From NCBI RefSeq assembly GCF_023897065.1, contig NZ_JAMHIV010000006.1, positions 124,001 through 188,000 on the forward strand: a stretch of 64,000 nucleotides of DNA, in the 5' to 3' direction. This document shows positions 23,091-31,708 of the stretch, piece by piece (within the stretch, counting starts at the first letter, position 1; every line of letters begins with the position of its first letter). The stretch is from Crossiella sp. SN42. GTDB lineage: Bacteria > Actinomycetota > Actinomycetes > Mycobacteriales > Pseudonocardiaceae. The notes under the pieces are model-generated. The model did no database searches and was not told the DNA's origin. It was given only the letters and a program-made list of their open reading frames with translations. A program made the position numbers and the translations under genes.

Positions 23091-25655
23091 GTGTCCACTG
23101 AGGACAGTCACGCGGATAGTCCGCCCGCGCCGCGCCGAGGAGCCCCGGTCCGGTTGGCGCACCAGGGCATGGCCGCGCTGCGCGCACTGCTCGGGCTGTT
23201 CGCGCACGCGCCGCTGACGCTGGTGTTCCTGGTCGCGCTGTGGACCGTGGGCGCGCTGACCGGCAGCCTGCTGGACGGGCCGTCGGAGGAGCTGCTCCAG
23301 CAGGTCGGCATCGGCACCGGCTCGCTGGCCCATGGCCACTGGTGGGCGCCGCTCAGCAGCGCGCTGTGGTGCCTGGACCTGACCGGCTACCTGGCCAGTT
23401 CGGTGCTGCTGCTGGGTTTTGGCGCGGCGGGGGAGCGGCTGCTGGGCGCGGGGCGGACCGCGGTGCTGTTCCTGGCCGCCCAGGCCGGCGGCACCCTGCT
23501 GGGCATCGGGGTGGTCAAGCTCGGCTCGCTGGCCGGCTGGCTGTGGCTGAACTTCCTGGACGATCCGGCGGAGCTGGCGCTGAGCCCGTCCACCGGCGCG
23601 GTCGGGCTCGGACTGGCGCTGAGCTCGCGGCTGCCCGCGTTGTGGCGCAGGCGGTTGCGGCTGGTGCTGATCGTCGCGCTGGTGACGCTGGCGCTGTTCT
23701 CCGGTTACGCCCAGGACGTGGTGCGGCTGTGCGGCGGGCTGGTCGGCCTGCTCGCCGGGGTGGCCATGTTCGGGCGGGTCGGCAAGACGCTGGGCGCGCC
23801 GTCCCGGTCCGAGACCAGGGTGCTGGTCGCGCTGCTGCTCGCGGCCTGCGCGCTGGGGCCGGTGTTCATGCTGCTCAACCCCTACAGCGCCGGGCCGCTG
23901 GTGGCGCTGGGCGATGTGCTGACCGCGCCCACCCCCAGCGCCGAGGAGGTGGCGGCGGTCTGTGCGGATCCGGAGCTGGTCGAGCAGTGCCGCGAGCACC
24001 GGGCCAGGGCCAGTTTCGACGGGCTGCCCAGCGCGATCCTCTCCGTGCTGCCCGCGCTGTTCCTGCTGGTGCTGGCCGAGGGGCTGCGGCGGGGGCGGGT
24101 GCTGGCCTGGTGGTCGGCCACCGTGGCCAACCTGGCGCTGCTGGTCTGGTTCGTGCAGTCGGTGGTGGACCTGGCGCTGACCCCGGCCGAGGACATCGTC
24201 GGCCTGCCCCCGCACACCAAGGCGCAGCTGGTGTTCGACTCCTCGATGCCGCTGCTGCTGTCGGTGGCCATGCTGGCCGGGCTGGTCATCACCCGCAGGC
24301 AGTTCACCGTGACCGGGCCGCGCCGGTCCCGGCGGCGGCTGCTGGCCTTCGTGCTGACCGCGTTCCTGTCCCTCGGCGCGCTGTACGTGCTCGGCGGGTA
24401 CCTGTGGCGGGACCAGTTCGACCCCCGGCCCAGCTTCGGCGACCTGCTGGCGGACGCGCCCTCGCGGTTCCTGCCGCCGGGCTACCTCGACCTGTTCCCG
24501 GTGCGGTTCATCGCCACCGGCGGCGCGGCCGAGGTGCTGTGCGAGTACCTGGGCGTGGTGTTCTGGCTGCTGGTGCTCGGCGGGTTCCTGGTCACCTTCT
24601 GGCGGGCCGCGCCGCCGACCGACGCGACCGCGGCCGCCCGCGCCCGCGAGCTGGCGGCGAAGTTCGGCGGCTCCACGCTGGCGCACATGACCACCTGGCC
24701 CGGCAACAACTACTGGTTCACCCAGGACGAGCGGGCCGCGGTGGCCTACCGGGTGGTCGCCACCATCGCGATCACCACCGGCGACCCGGTCGGCGAGCCT
24801 GCCGCGCGGACCGAGGCGGTGCGCGGGTTCGCCGACTTCTGCGCCCGCAACGGCTGGACGCCCTGCTTCTACAGCGTCACCGAGCAGGTCAAGCAGGCCA
24901 CCGGCGAGTTCGGCTGGAGCGCGGTGCAGGTGGCCGAGGACACCCTGGTGCCGCTGCCCGAGCTGGCCTTCACCGGCAAGAAGTGGCAGGACGTGCGGAC
25001 CGCGCTGAACAAGGCGGGCAAGGCCGGGATCACCGCGGAGTGGTGGAGCTACCCCCAGGCGCCGCTGGCCATCACCGACCAGGTGCGCTCGATCTCCGAG
25101 GAGTGGGTGGCGGACAAGGGCCTGCCCGAGATGGGCTTCACCCTGGGCGGCCTGGACGAGCTGAACGACCCCGAGGTTCGCTGCCTGGTCGCGGTGGACG
25201 CCGACCGGACCGTGCACGGCATCACCAGCTGGCTGCCGGTGCACCGGGACGGGCAGGTGGTGGGCTGGACGCTGGACTTCATGCGGCGGCGGGCCACCGG
25301 CTTCCGCGGCGTGATGGAGTTCCTGATCGCCTCGGCCGCGCTGAGCTTCAAGGAGGAGGGCGCGGAGTTCCTCAGCCTCTCCGGCGCCCCGCTGGCCAGG
25401 CTGGACCGCGGTCAGCAGCCCGGCGCGCTGCAACGGCTGCTGGACTTCGCCGGGCGGGCGCTGGAGCCGGTGTACGGGTTCCGGTCGCTGTTCGCGTTCA
25501 AGGCCAAGTTCCAGCCGACCTACCAGCCGCTCTACATGGCCTACCCGGATCCGGCCGCGCTGCCGCGCATCGCGAACGCGATCAGCCGGGCATATCTGCC
25601 GAATATGGGGCCTCGGCAGGGGCTACGCCTGGTGCGAAGGGTGTTGAGCCGTTAG
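23091..25655 (+). CDS. DUF2156 aminoacyl-phospholipid synthase-like membrane protein
   Basis: 854 residues. Residues about 30-560 hold many transmembrane helices. The first group (HWWAPLSSALWCLDLTGY..., LSPSTGAVGLGLALSS) resembles a rhomboid fold with Thr in place of the usual catalytic Ser. The C-terminal 300 residues are a DUF2156/MprF-type GNAT-like transferase (FGGSTLAHMTTWPGNNYWFT, AVAYRVVATIAITTGDPVG, VGWTLDFMRRR, FLSLSGAPLAR). Such enzymes transfer amino acids from aminoacyl-tRNA to phosphatidylglycerol or diacylglycerol. GTG start behind GGAG. The preceding esterase may reverse the reaction. Confidence 0.82.
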   Translation: MSTEDSHADSPPAPRRGAPVRLAHQGMAALRALLGLFAHAPLTLVFLVALWTVGALTGSLLDGPSEELLQQVGIGTGSLAHGHWWAPLSSALWCLDLTGYLASSVLLLGFGAAGERLLGAGRTAVLFLAAQAGGTLLGIGVVKLGSLAGWLWLNFLDDPAELALSPSTGAVGLGLALSSRLPALWRRRLRLVLIVALVTLALFSGYAQDVVRLCGGLVGLLAGVAMFGRVGKTLGAPSRSETRVLVALLLAACALGPVFMLLNPYSAGPLVALGDVLTAPTPSAEEVAAVCADPELVEQCREHRARASFDGLPSAILSVLPALFLLVLAEGLRRGRVLAWWSATVANLALLVWFVQSVVDLALTPAEDIVGLPPHTKAQLVFDSSMPLLLSVAMLAGLVITRRQFTVTGPRRSRRRLLAFVLTAFLSLGALYVLGGYLWRDQFDPRPSFGDLLADAPSRFLPPGYLDLFPVRFIATGGAAEVLCEYLGVVFWLLVLGGFLVTFWRAAPPTDATAAARARELAAKFGGSTLAHMTTWPGNNYWFTQDERAAVAYRVVATIAITTGDPVGEPAARTEAVRGFADFCARNGWTPCFYSVTEQVKQATGEFGWSAVQVAEDTLVPLPELAFTGKKWQDVRTALNKAGKAGITAEWWSYPQAPLAITDQVRSISEEWVADKGLPEMGFTLGGLDELNDPEVRCLVAVDADRTVHGITSWLPVHRDGQVVGWTLDFMRRRATGFRGVMEFLIASAALSFKEEGAEFLSLSGAPLARLDRGQQPGALQRLLDFAGRALEPVYGFRSLFAFKAKFQPTYQPLYMAYPDPAALPRIANAISRAYLPNMGPRQGLRLVRRVLSR

Positions 25656-25691
25656 TTTGCCCGGGTAACGAAACCGGCGAAAGGCGGCGAC

Positions 25692-27515
25692 GTGCGATCC
25701 CTACGACCCTTGCGCGCGGCAACGGTGCTGTGCGCCACGGCTGCGGTAGCCCTCTCCGGTGCGCCGGTCGCGCTGGCCGCCGATGCTGGTCAGAGCGGCA
25801 AGCAGCCGACGCAGACCGGGTACGGCGGTGCGGTGTCCACCGTGGACGAGGACGCCACCAAGGCCGGGATCGAGGTGTTGCGCCGGGGCGGCAACGCGGT
25901 CGACGCGGCGGTGGCCGCGGCCGCGGCGCTGGGCGTGACCGAACCGTTCTCCGCCGGGATCGGCGGCGGCGGGTTCTTCGTCTACTACGAGGCGCGCACC
26001 GGGAAGGTGCACACCATCGACGGCCGGGAGACCGCGCCGCAGGCGATGAAGAAGGACTCCTTCGTCGAGAACGGCAAGGCCATCCCGTTCGAGGAGGCGG
26101 TCACCTCCGGGCTGTCCGTCGGCGTGCCCGGCACCCCGCTGACCTGGCAGCGCGCCCTGGACAAGTGGGGGCGCAAGAGCCTGGCCGAGACGCTGCGCCC
26201 GGCGATCAGGCTGGCCCGCGACGGGTTCACCGTGGACAAGGAGTACCGGGACCACACCTGGCAGAACGAGGACCGCTTCCGGGCCATCGCGCCCACCGCC
26301 AAGCTGTTCCTGCCCGGCGGCAAGCTGCCCGAGGTGGGCAGCACCTTCCGCAACCCGGAGCTGGCCGAGACCTACCGGGGCCTGGCGGAGAAGGGGCTGG
26401 ACTGGCTCTACCGCGGTGAGCTGGGCCGGGAGATCGTGCACACGGTGAACCAGCCGCCGGTGGCCGAGGGCGCCACCATCAAGGTGCGGCCCGGCCTGAT
26501 GGTGACCGAGGACCTGGCGCGCTACCGGGCCGAGGACCGCGCGCCGACGAAGATCGGCTACCGCGGGCTGGACGTCTACGGCATGGCCCCGCCCTCCTCC
26601 GGCGGCTCCACGGTCGGCGAGGCGCTCAACATCATGGAGCGGTTCCCGTTGTCCGGCAAGGACGTCAACGGGGCCACGCACACCTACCTGGAGGCCAGCA
26701 GGCTGGCCTACGCGGACCGGAACAAGTGGCTCGGCGATCCGTCCTTTGTGGACGTTCCGCTGAAACCGCTGCTGTCGGACAAGTTTGCCAAGGACCGGGC
26801 CTGCCTGATCGACCCGAGGAAGGCCATGCCGCACCCGGCCCCGGCGGGCGACCCGCTCAAGCCCGGCGGCTGCAAGACCGCCGCGCCCGGCCCCGACCGC
26901 TACGAGGGCACCTCCACCACGCACCTGAGCACGGCCGACGCCTGGGGCAACGTGGTGGCCTACACGCTGACCATCGAGCAGACCGGCGGCAGCGCGATCA
27001 CCGTGCCGCACCGCGGTTTCCTGCTCAACAACGAGCTGACCGACTTCGACTTCGCGCCCCCGGCCGCCGGTCAGCCGTGGCCGGCCAACGCGCCCGATGG
27101 CGGCAAGCGGCCGCGCAGCAGCATGTCGCCGACCATCGTGCTCAAGCACGGCAAACCGTTGCTGGCCCTGGGTTCCCCCGGTGGCTCGACCATCATCACC
27201 ACCGTGCTGCAGACCCTGGTCAACCGGCTGGACCTGGGCATGACGCTGCCGCAGGCGGTGGCCGCGCCCCGGCTCTCCCAGCGCAACCGGGCCAAGACCG
27301 AGGCCGAGCCCGCCTTCTTCAACTCGCCCAAGCGCGCCGAGCTGGAGGCCTACGGGCACCAGTTCGAGCTGCCGTCCACCACCTTCACCCCGAACCCGGA
27401 GATCGGCACCGTGGCGGCGCTGGAGTTCCTGGGCTGGGGCCGGATCCAGGCGGTGGCCGAACCCGTGCGCCGCGGCGGCGGCAGCGCGAAGGTGCTGTTC
27501 CCGGTGGGACACTGA
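25692..27515 (+). CDS. ggt: Gamma-glutamyltransferase (secreted)
   Basis: 607 residues with a signal peptide (LCATAAVALSGAPVALAA). Family landmarks: GGNAVDAAVAAAAALGVTEP, GIGGGGFF, DGRETAP, GVPG, the autoprocessing site at the Thr of GTSTTHLS, then MSPTIV and GSPGGSTIITTV, which bind the substrate. It cleaves or transfers the gamma-glutamyl group of glutathione-like peptides; actinomycetes often use it outside the cell for scavenging. Length is normal and the catalytic Thr is present. GTG start at 25692. Confidence 0.92.
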   Translation: MRSLRPLRAATVLCATAAVALSGAPVALAADAGQSGKQPTQTGYGGAVSTVDEDATKAGIEVLRRGGNAVDAAVAAAAALGVTEPFSAGIGGGGFFVYYEARTGKVHTIDGRETAPQAMKKDSFVENGKAIPFEEAVTSGLSVGVPGTPLTWQRALDKWGRKSLAETLRPAIRLARDGFTVDKEYRDHTWQNEDRFRAIAPTAKLFLPGGKLPEVGSTFRNPELAETYRGLAEKGLDWLYRGELGREIVHTVNQPPVAEGATIKVRPGLMVTEDLARYRAEDRAPTKIGYRGLDVYGMAPPSSGGSTVGEALNIMERFPLSGKDVNGATHTYLEASRLAYADRNKWLGDPSFVDVPLKPLLSDKFAKDRACLIDPRKAMPHPAPAGDPLKPGGCKTAAPGPDRYEGTSTTHLSTADAWGNVVAYTLTIEQTGGSAITVPHRGFLLNNELTDFDFAPPAAGQPWPANAPDGGKRPRSSMSPTIVLKHGKPLLALGSPGGSTIITTVLQTLVNRLDLGMTLPQAVAAPRLSQRNRAKTEAEPAFFNSPKRAELEAYGHQFELPSTTFTPNPEIGTVAALEFLGWGRIQAVAEPVRRGGGSAKVLFPVGH

Positions 27516-27531
27516 TCGCTAGGGTCGGAGC

Positions 27532-28131
27532 ATGGGCTTCTTCGACGACGAGCCGGATGTCGCTCCTGCCCCCGCGGCCGAGCCGCCCCGTCCCGCGCGG
27601 GCGGTGTGGCTCGGCCCGCCGGAGGACGTGCCGGGGGTGCTGGTGCCGCTGGACGCGGTGGTGACCAGGACGCCGAACGCGGTGGTCTTCCTGGTCGGGG
27701 CGCGGGCCTATCCGAATGGCTGCCAGGTCGAGGTGCGGGTGGCGGCGCGGCGGGACGGGCTGGCCGAGGACGCCTGGTGGGAGCTGCACGACGGGTTGTT
27801 CGGCGCGCACCGGCGGCGCTGGAACCGGGATCCGTCCACCGAGTCGGCCCCGCACTTCAGCGTGCGGCTGACTGACGGGACCGAGGTCGCCGCGGTCGGG
27901 TCGGCTCCGGAGGAACAGCCCGCCGGGCCGTTGCTGGTGTGCAGCCCGGACGGTGGCACCGCGGACAGCGGCACGGTGGACTCGCACTTCCAGCTGTGGC
28001 TGCACCCGTTGCCGGACACCGGGTTCGAGCTGCGGGTGGAGTGGGCGAGCGCCGCGGTCGACACCACGGCGAGGGTGGACGGCGCGGCGATCGCGGCCGC
28101 GGCGGAGCGGGCGCAGCCCTACTGGCCCTGA
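27532..28131 (+). CDS. Hypothetical protein of the actinobacterial type
   Basis: 199 residues, soluble, no signal. Proline/alanine-rich N-terminus, then mixed strands (VWLGPPEDVPGVLVPLDAVV, NAVVFLVGARAYPNGCQVEVRVAARR, FQLWLHPLPDTGFELRVEWASAAVDT). The last block resembles a small beta-domain with conserved W-L-H-P-L-P seen in uncharacterised actinobacterial proteins. I do not recognise a function. It overlaps the converging membrane gene by 13 nt. Confidence 0.7.
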   Translation: MGFFDDEPDVAPAPAAEPPRPARAVWLGPPEDVPGVLVPLDAVVTRTPNAVVFLVGARAYPNGCQVEVRVAARRDGLAEDAWWELHDGLFGAHRRRWNRDPSTESAPHFSVRLTDGTEVAAVGSAPEEQPAGPLLVCSPDGGTADSGTVDSHFQLWLHPLPDTGFELRVEWASAAVDTTARVDGAAIAAAAERAQPYWP

Positions 28132-28628
28132 AAGTCCTCGGGATCGTCGTCCGGCAGCGTCCAGGCCAGCAGCACCGTGGGCGCGGAGGCGATCACCACG
28201 AAGGCGACCGCGAGCAGCACGGCTCCGGTCGCGCCGACCGCCGGGGAGCGCATGTTGAGCAGCAGGTAGGCCAGCACGGGGAGCAGCGTGAGCAGCCCGA
28301 CGTGGTATCCGAGGAAGATCGCGCGATCCCTGAGCTGGCGCTGCCGCTCGTCCAGGGCGGCCGACATCGTCTCGGTGAGCGCCGCGGTCAGCACCCGCAG
28401 CAGGCCCCACACCGACAGCCAGCCCAGGTAGACCCCCAGCCACAGCGGCAGGAACCAGCCGGTGCCACGCAGGTCCACCAGCAGGATCGCGATCAGCGCG
28501 AGCGGGAACAGCGTCCACAGCACGGCCAGCCGCCGCCGGTGCCGCCTGGTGCGCCAGTCCGGGAACTGGCGGCTGAACTTCGCCGTCCGGCGGCGCTCGA
28601 ACTCGGTGTACCGCTCCCGCAGGCTCAT
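28119..28628 (-). CDS. Small four-helix membrane protein
   Basis: 169 residues with about four hydrophobic helices and a basic N-terminal 35 residues (RERYTEFERRRTAKFSRQ). No catalytic motif. ATG 28628 overlaps the stop of the XRE gene (ATGA); such XRE plus membrane-protein pairs (DUF2178-like in some annotations) are common, the membrane protein perhaps tuning the regulator. Function unknown. Confidence 0.7.
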   Translation of the reverse strand: MSLRERYTEFERRRTAKFSRQFPDWRTRRHRRRLAVLWTLFPLALIAILLVDLRGTGWFLPLWLGVYLGWLSVWGLLRVLTAALTETMSAALDERQRQLRDRAIFLGYHVGLLTLLPVLAYLLLNMRSPAVGATGAVLLAVAFVVIASAPTVLLAWTLPDDDPEDFQGQ

Positions 28629-28894
28629 GCCCCGCCCCCTCGATAGACCTGCTCCGACAGCGGAGTGAACGGCTGCCGGCTGAACACCGCCTCCACCGGC
28701 AGCCCGAACACCTCGCAGATCCGGAAGGCCAGGTCCAGGCTCGGGTAGTGGTCGCCGCGTTCCAGCGCGCCGATGGTCTGCGGGTTGACCTCCACCGCTT
28801 CGGCCAGTGCGACCCGGGACAGGCCCCTTTCGGCGCGCAGCACCGGGAGCCGGTTGTAGATCGGCAGGTCCTTGCCCCGTCGCACTGGGCTCAC
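28625..28894 (-). CDS. Small XRE-family HTH regulator
   Basis: About 89 residues, nearly all helix-turn-helix (IYNRLPVLRAERGLSRVALAEAVEVNPQTIGALERGDHYPSLDLAFRICEVFGLPVEAVF), like the YozG/Cro-like class. GTG 28894 is chosen because the domain begins right after it. It is coupled to the membrane gene downstream and divergent from the ABC operon, so may control that operon. Confidence 0.82.
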   Translation of the reverse strand: MSPVRRGKDLPIYNRLPVLRAERGLSRVALAEAVEVNPQTIGALERGDHYPSLDLAFRICEVFGLPVEAVFSRQPFTPLSEQVYRGGGA

Positions 28895-28930
28895 GGGGCT
28901 AAGTCTGGCACAACCGGCTAGTTGGACAAC

Positions 28931-28959
28931 TTGACAGCTTGTTGGGTTTTTACAACACT
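28931..28959 (+). promoter_or_regulatory. Promoter of the ABC operon, possibly leaderless
   Basis: TTGACA at 28931-28936, then 17 nt, then AACACT (28954-28959). This places the transcript start at or next to the ATG at 28967, which has no ribosome site. The AT-rich stretch also holds repeated GTTG/CAAC halves that could be the XRE operator. Confidence 0.5.
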
Positions 28960-28966
28960 TCGCCAC

Positions 28967-29899
28967 ATGAACGCATCAGTGACGGTGGGAGTGGATCTCG
29001 GCCTGGAGGTGGATCGGCTCGGCAAGCGCTACGGCCAGCGGCGGGCTCTGGACGGGATGAGCTTCCTGGTGCGGCCCGGTGAGCTGTTCGGCTTCGTGGG
29101 CGGCAACGGCGCGGGCAAGACCACGACCATGCGGATCGTGCTCGGCGTGCTCACCGCCGACGAGGGCGAGGTGCGCTGGGACGGCGCGCCGCTGGGTTTT
29201 GCCGGGCGTCGCCGGATCGGTTACATGCCGGAGGAGCGCGGGCTCTACCCGAAGATGAAGGTCGGCGAGCAGCTGACCTACCTGGCCCGCCTGCACGGCT
29301 TCACCCCGAAGGCGGCCCGCCGGGAGACCGAGGAGTGGCTGGCCCGCCTCGGCGTGGCCGAGCGGCGGGACGAGGAGGTGCAGAAGCTCAGCCTGGGCAA
29401 CCAGCAACGGGTGCAGCTGGCCGCCGCGCTGGTGTACCGGCCGATGCTGCTGGTGCTGGACGAGCCGTTCTCCGGCCTGGACCCGGTGGCGGTGGACGTG
29501 CTCAGCGAGGTGCTGCGCGAGCAGTGCGCGCGCGGGGTGCCGGTGCTGTTCTCCAGTCACCAGCTCGACCTGGTGGAGCGGCTGTGCGACCGGGTCGGCA
29601 TCGTCCGGCAGGGCCGGATGGTGGCCTGTGGCACCGTTTCCGACCTCCAGCGCGCGGGATCGGCGCGGCTGGTGGTGGACGCGCCCTCGGCCGCGCCGGG
29701 CTGGGCCGACCAGATCCCCGGTGTGCACACCGTGTCCACAGTGGACGGACAGACGGTGCTGGAGCTGGCCGAGGGCGCGGACGACCAGCTGGTGCTGGCC
29801 GCGGCGCTGCGCACCGGGCCGGTGCGCGGGTTCGGGCGCAGGCAACCGACCTTGACTGAGACCTACCGGCACATCGTCACCGAGGAGGCGGGCGCGTGA
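28967..29899 (+). CDS. ABC exporter ATPase (NatA-like)
   Basis: 310 residues. Walker A GGNGAGKTT, Q-loop region YMPEERGLYPKMKVGEQL, signature LSLGNQQRVQLAAAL, Walker B LLVLDEPFSGLD, H-loop SSHQ. The C-terminal 80 residues are the DUF4162 domain typical of NatA/drug-export ATPases. GTGA overlap with the permease gene shows coupling. It exports an unknown ion, lipid or drug with its partner. Start at ATG 28967; an upstream frame to 28922 lies inside the promoter. Confidence 0.9.
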   Translation: MNASVTVGVDLGLEVDRLGKRYGQRRALDGMSFLVRPGELFGFVGGNGAGKTTTMRIVLGVLTADEGEVRWDGAPLGFAGRRRIGYMPEERGLYPKMKVGEQLTYLARLHGFTPKAARRETEEWLARLGVAERRDEEVQKLSLGNQQRVQLAAALVYRPMLLVLDEPFSGLDPVAVDVLSEVLREQCARGVPVLFSSHQLDLVERLCDRVGIVRQGRMVACGTVSDLQRAGSARLVVDAPSAAPGWADQIPGVHTVSTVDGQTVLELAEGADDQLVLAAALRTGPVRGFGRRQPTLTETYRHIVTEEAGA

Positions 29900-31044
29900 A
29901 CACCCAGCTTGGACCGGCCCGGGGCGTCTGGCTGGTGGCCGGCCGCGAGATCAGCACCCGGATGCGCGGCAAGTCCTTCGTGCTCGGCACTTTGCTGATG
30001 CTGGCCATCGTCGGTGGCCTGGTCGGCTTCTCCGCGCTCGGTGGCACCAACGAGCGCACTGCCGCGGTCACCGCGCAGAGCGCCCAGACCGGGGAGGCGC
30101 TGCGGGCCCAGCTCCAGGCCACCGGCGGGAAACTGGCCCTGCGCCCGGTGGCCGATGCCGCTGAGGGCGAGCGCCTGGTCCGCGAGGGCGAGGTGGATGT
30201 GTTCCTGGCCAACGGTTCCGGGGTGTCCGCGGTGGTGGACCGGGACACCGACCGGGAGCTGCGCGGCGCGCTGGACGTGCTCGCGGTCAAGGCCGTGCTG
30301 GACCAGGCCGGGCGGGCGCCGGAACCGGCCCAGGTGCGCGCGCTGACCCCGGCCGACCCGGATCGCGGGTCCCGGCTGATGCTGGCCTTCGCCACCGCGA
30401 TGCTGCTGTACTTCGCGCTGGTCGGCTACGGGGTGACGGTGGCCCAGGGCGTGGTGGAGGAGAAGAGCAGCCGGGTGGTCGAGCTGCTGCTGGCCGCGGT
30501 CCGGCCCTGGCAGCTGCTAGCAGGCAAGGTGATCGGCATCGGCCTGGTCGGGCTGACCCAGCTCGCGCTGGTCGCCGGGGCCGGACTGGCCGCCGCTTCC
30601 GCCTCGGGGGTGGTGACGCTGCCCGGGGGCACGGTGGGCACGGTGGCCGGGATGATCGGCTGGTACCTGCTCGGGTTCACCCTCTACGCCACGCTGTTCG
30701 CCGCCACCGGTGCGCTGGTCTCCCGGCAGGAGGACATGCAGTCGGTGATCACCCCGGTGATGATGCTGCTCATCCTGCCGTTCGCGGCCGGGCTGCCGCT
30801 GCTGCTGCGCAACCCGGCCGACCGGTTGGTCGAGTGGGCCTCGCTGCTGCCGCCGTTCGCGCCGATGCTGATGCCGATCAGGGCCGCCCTCGGCGCGGCC
30901 CCGCTGTGGCAGCAGCTGCTCGCCGCCGGGCTGATGCTGCCCGCGATCGGCCTGCTGCTCTGGCTCGGCGGCCGCGTCTACGCGAACACCGTGCTGCGGG
31001 TGGGGTCCCGCACCAAACTCGCGGAAGCCTTGAGCCGCAACTGA
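29896..31044 (+). CDS. ABC-2 permease (NatB-like)
   Basis: 382 residues. One N-terminal helix (FVLGTLLMLAIVGGLVGF), an extracytoplasmic domain of about 120 residues with alternating DxD/E segments, then five or six helices with VVEEKSSRVVELLLAAVRPWQLLAGKV, the hallmark of NatB/YhaP permeases. GTG start overlaps the ATPase stop. It forms a Na+- or drug-type exporter with the preceding ATPase. A 13-bp terminator follows 6 nt after the stop. Confidence 0.9.
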   Translation: MNTQLGPARGVWLVAGREISTRMRGKSFVLGTLLMLAIVGGLVGFSALGGTNERTAAVTAQSAQTGEALRAQLQATGGKLALRPVADAAEGERLVREGEVDVFLANGSGVSAVVDRDTDRELRGALDVLAVKAVLDQAGRAPEPAQVRALTPADPDRGSRLMLAFATAMLLYFALVGYGVTVAQGVVEEKSSRVVELLLAAVRPWQLLAGKVIGIGLVGLTQLALVAGAGLAAASASGVVTLPGGTVGTVAGMIGWYLLGFTLYATLFAATGALVSRQEDMQSVITPVMMLLILPFAAGLPLLLRNPADRLVEWASLLPPFAPMLMPIRAALGAAPLWQQLLAAGLMLPAIGLLLWLGGRVYANTVLRVGSRTKLAEALSRN

Positions 31045-31049
31045 AACCC

Positions 31050-31080
31050 GGCGCCCCCGGCCAGCTCGGCCGGGGGCGCC
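31050..31080. terminator. Perfect 13-bp bidirectional terminator
   Basis: GGCGCCCCCGGCC (31050-31062), loop AGCTC, GGCCGGGGGCGCC (31068-31080). It sits between the converging ABC operon and HD-hydrolase gene, 6 and 5 nt from the two stops. Confidence 0.9.
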
Positions 31081-31084
31081 GCGG

Positions 31085-31657
31085 TCAGCGCCCGCGCCAG
31101 GCCATGGTGGACACGCTCAGCGCGGCCTCGGCCACCCGGCGGGCCGCCTCGGTGTGCAGCGCCTTGCGCGAGGAGTCGATCCAGCCCTGCACGCCCCGGT
31201 ACCCGCTTTCCCGGTACTCCACCGCTTGCAGCAGGCATTCCAGCTTGTCCGCGTCCTTGGCGCAGCGCGCCTCCGCGGTGCCCGCCGACTCGTACTCGTG
31301 CACCACCTCCTGCACCGTCTTGCGCGCGGTGTCCGGCAGCGCGGCGGTCTGGTCCGCGGTGATCCGCTCGTTGGAGGCGGCCTGCAGGTAGTCGCGGGCG
31401 GTGTGCGTGAGGTCGCCGATCCTGGTCTCCTGGGAGTCGTGCCAGAGCGCGAGTAACGCGGCGCGGGCGGGGTCGGCGCCCTCCATGGCGGCGAGCATGG
31501 TGGCGAGCTGGGCGACCCGCAGGCTGTGCTCGGCGACCGACTCGGGGTCGCGGACGCCGACGTGCCACCAACCAGCCCGGCGGGTGCGCTTGAGCACCCC
31601 CAGCTCGAAGGCGAACTCGGCGACCGCGGCCGCTTCGCGGTCGTGCTTGTCGTTCAC
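31085..31657 (-). CDS. HD-domain hydrolase (YfbR/HDDC2-like)
   Basis: 190 residues. HD-domain metal residues: H in VAEHSLRVAQL, H-D in LWHDSQETRIGD, and a distal D in AKDADKLE. The layout matches the YfbR/HDDC2 family of 5'-deoxynucleotidases; nucleotide monophosphate hydrolysis is likely. GTG start behind AGGAGAGAGG. Confidence 0.82.
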   Translation of the reverse strand: MNDKHDREAAAVAEFAFELGVLKRTRRAGWWHVGVRDPESVAEHSLRVAQLATMLAAMEGADPARAALLALWHDSQETRIGDLTHTARDYLQAASNERITADQTAALPDTARKTVQEVVHEYESAGTAEARCAKDADKLECLLQAVEYRESGYRGVQGWIDSSRKALHTEAARRVAEAALSVSTMAWRGR

Positions 31658-31708
31658 TGGCTGACCTCTCTCCTAGGTAGTCACGTACCTGGAGCCATCC
31701 CGGCCCGC

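Noticed and set aside
21663-25433. A 1256-codon open frame on the minus strand
   Set aside because: It runs antisense to the esterase and DUF2156 genes, is rich in Gln/Arg/His/Pro and has no domain; it is a shadow of GC-biased codons.
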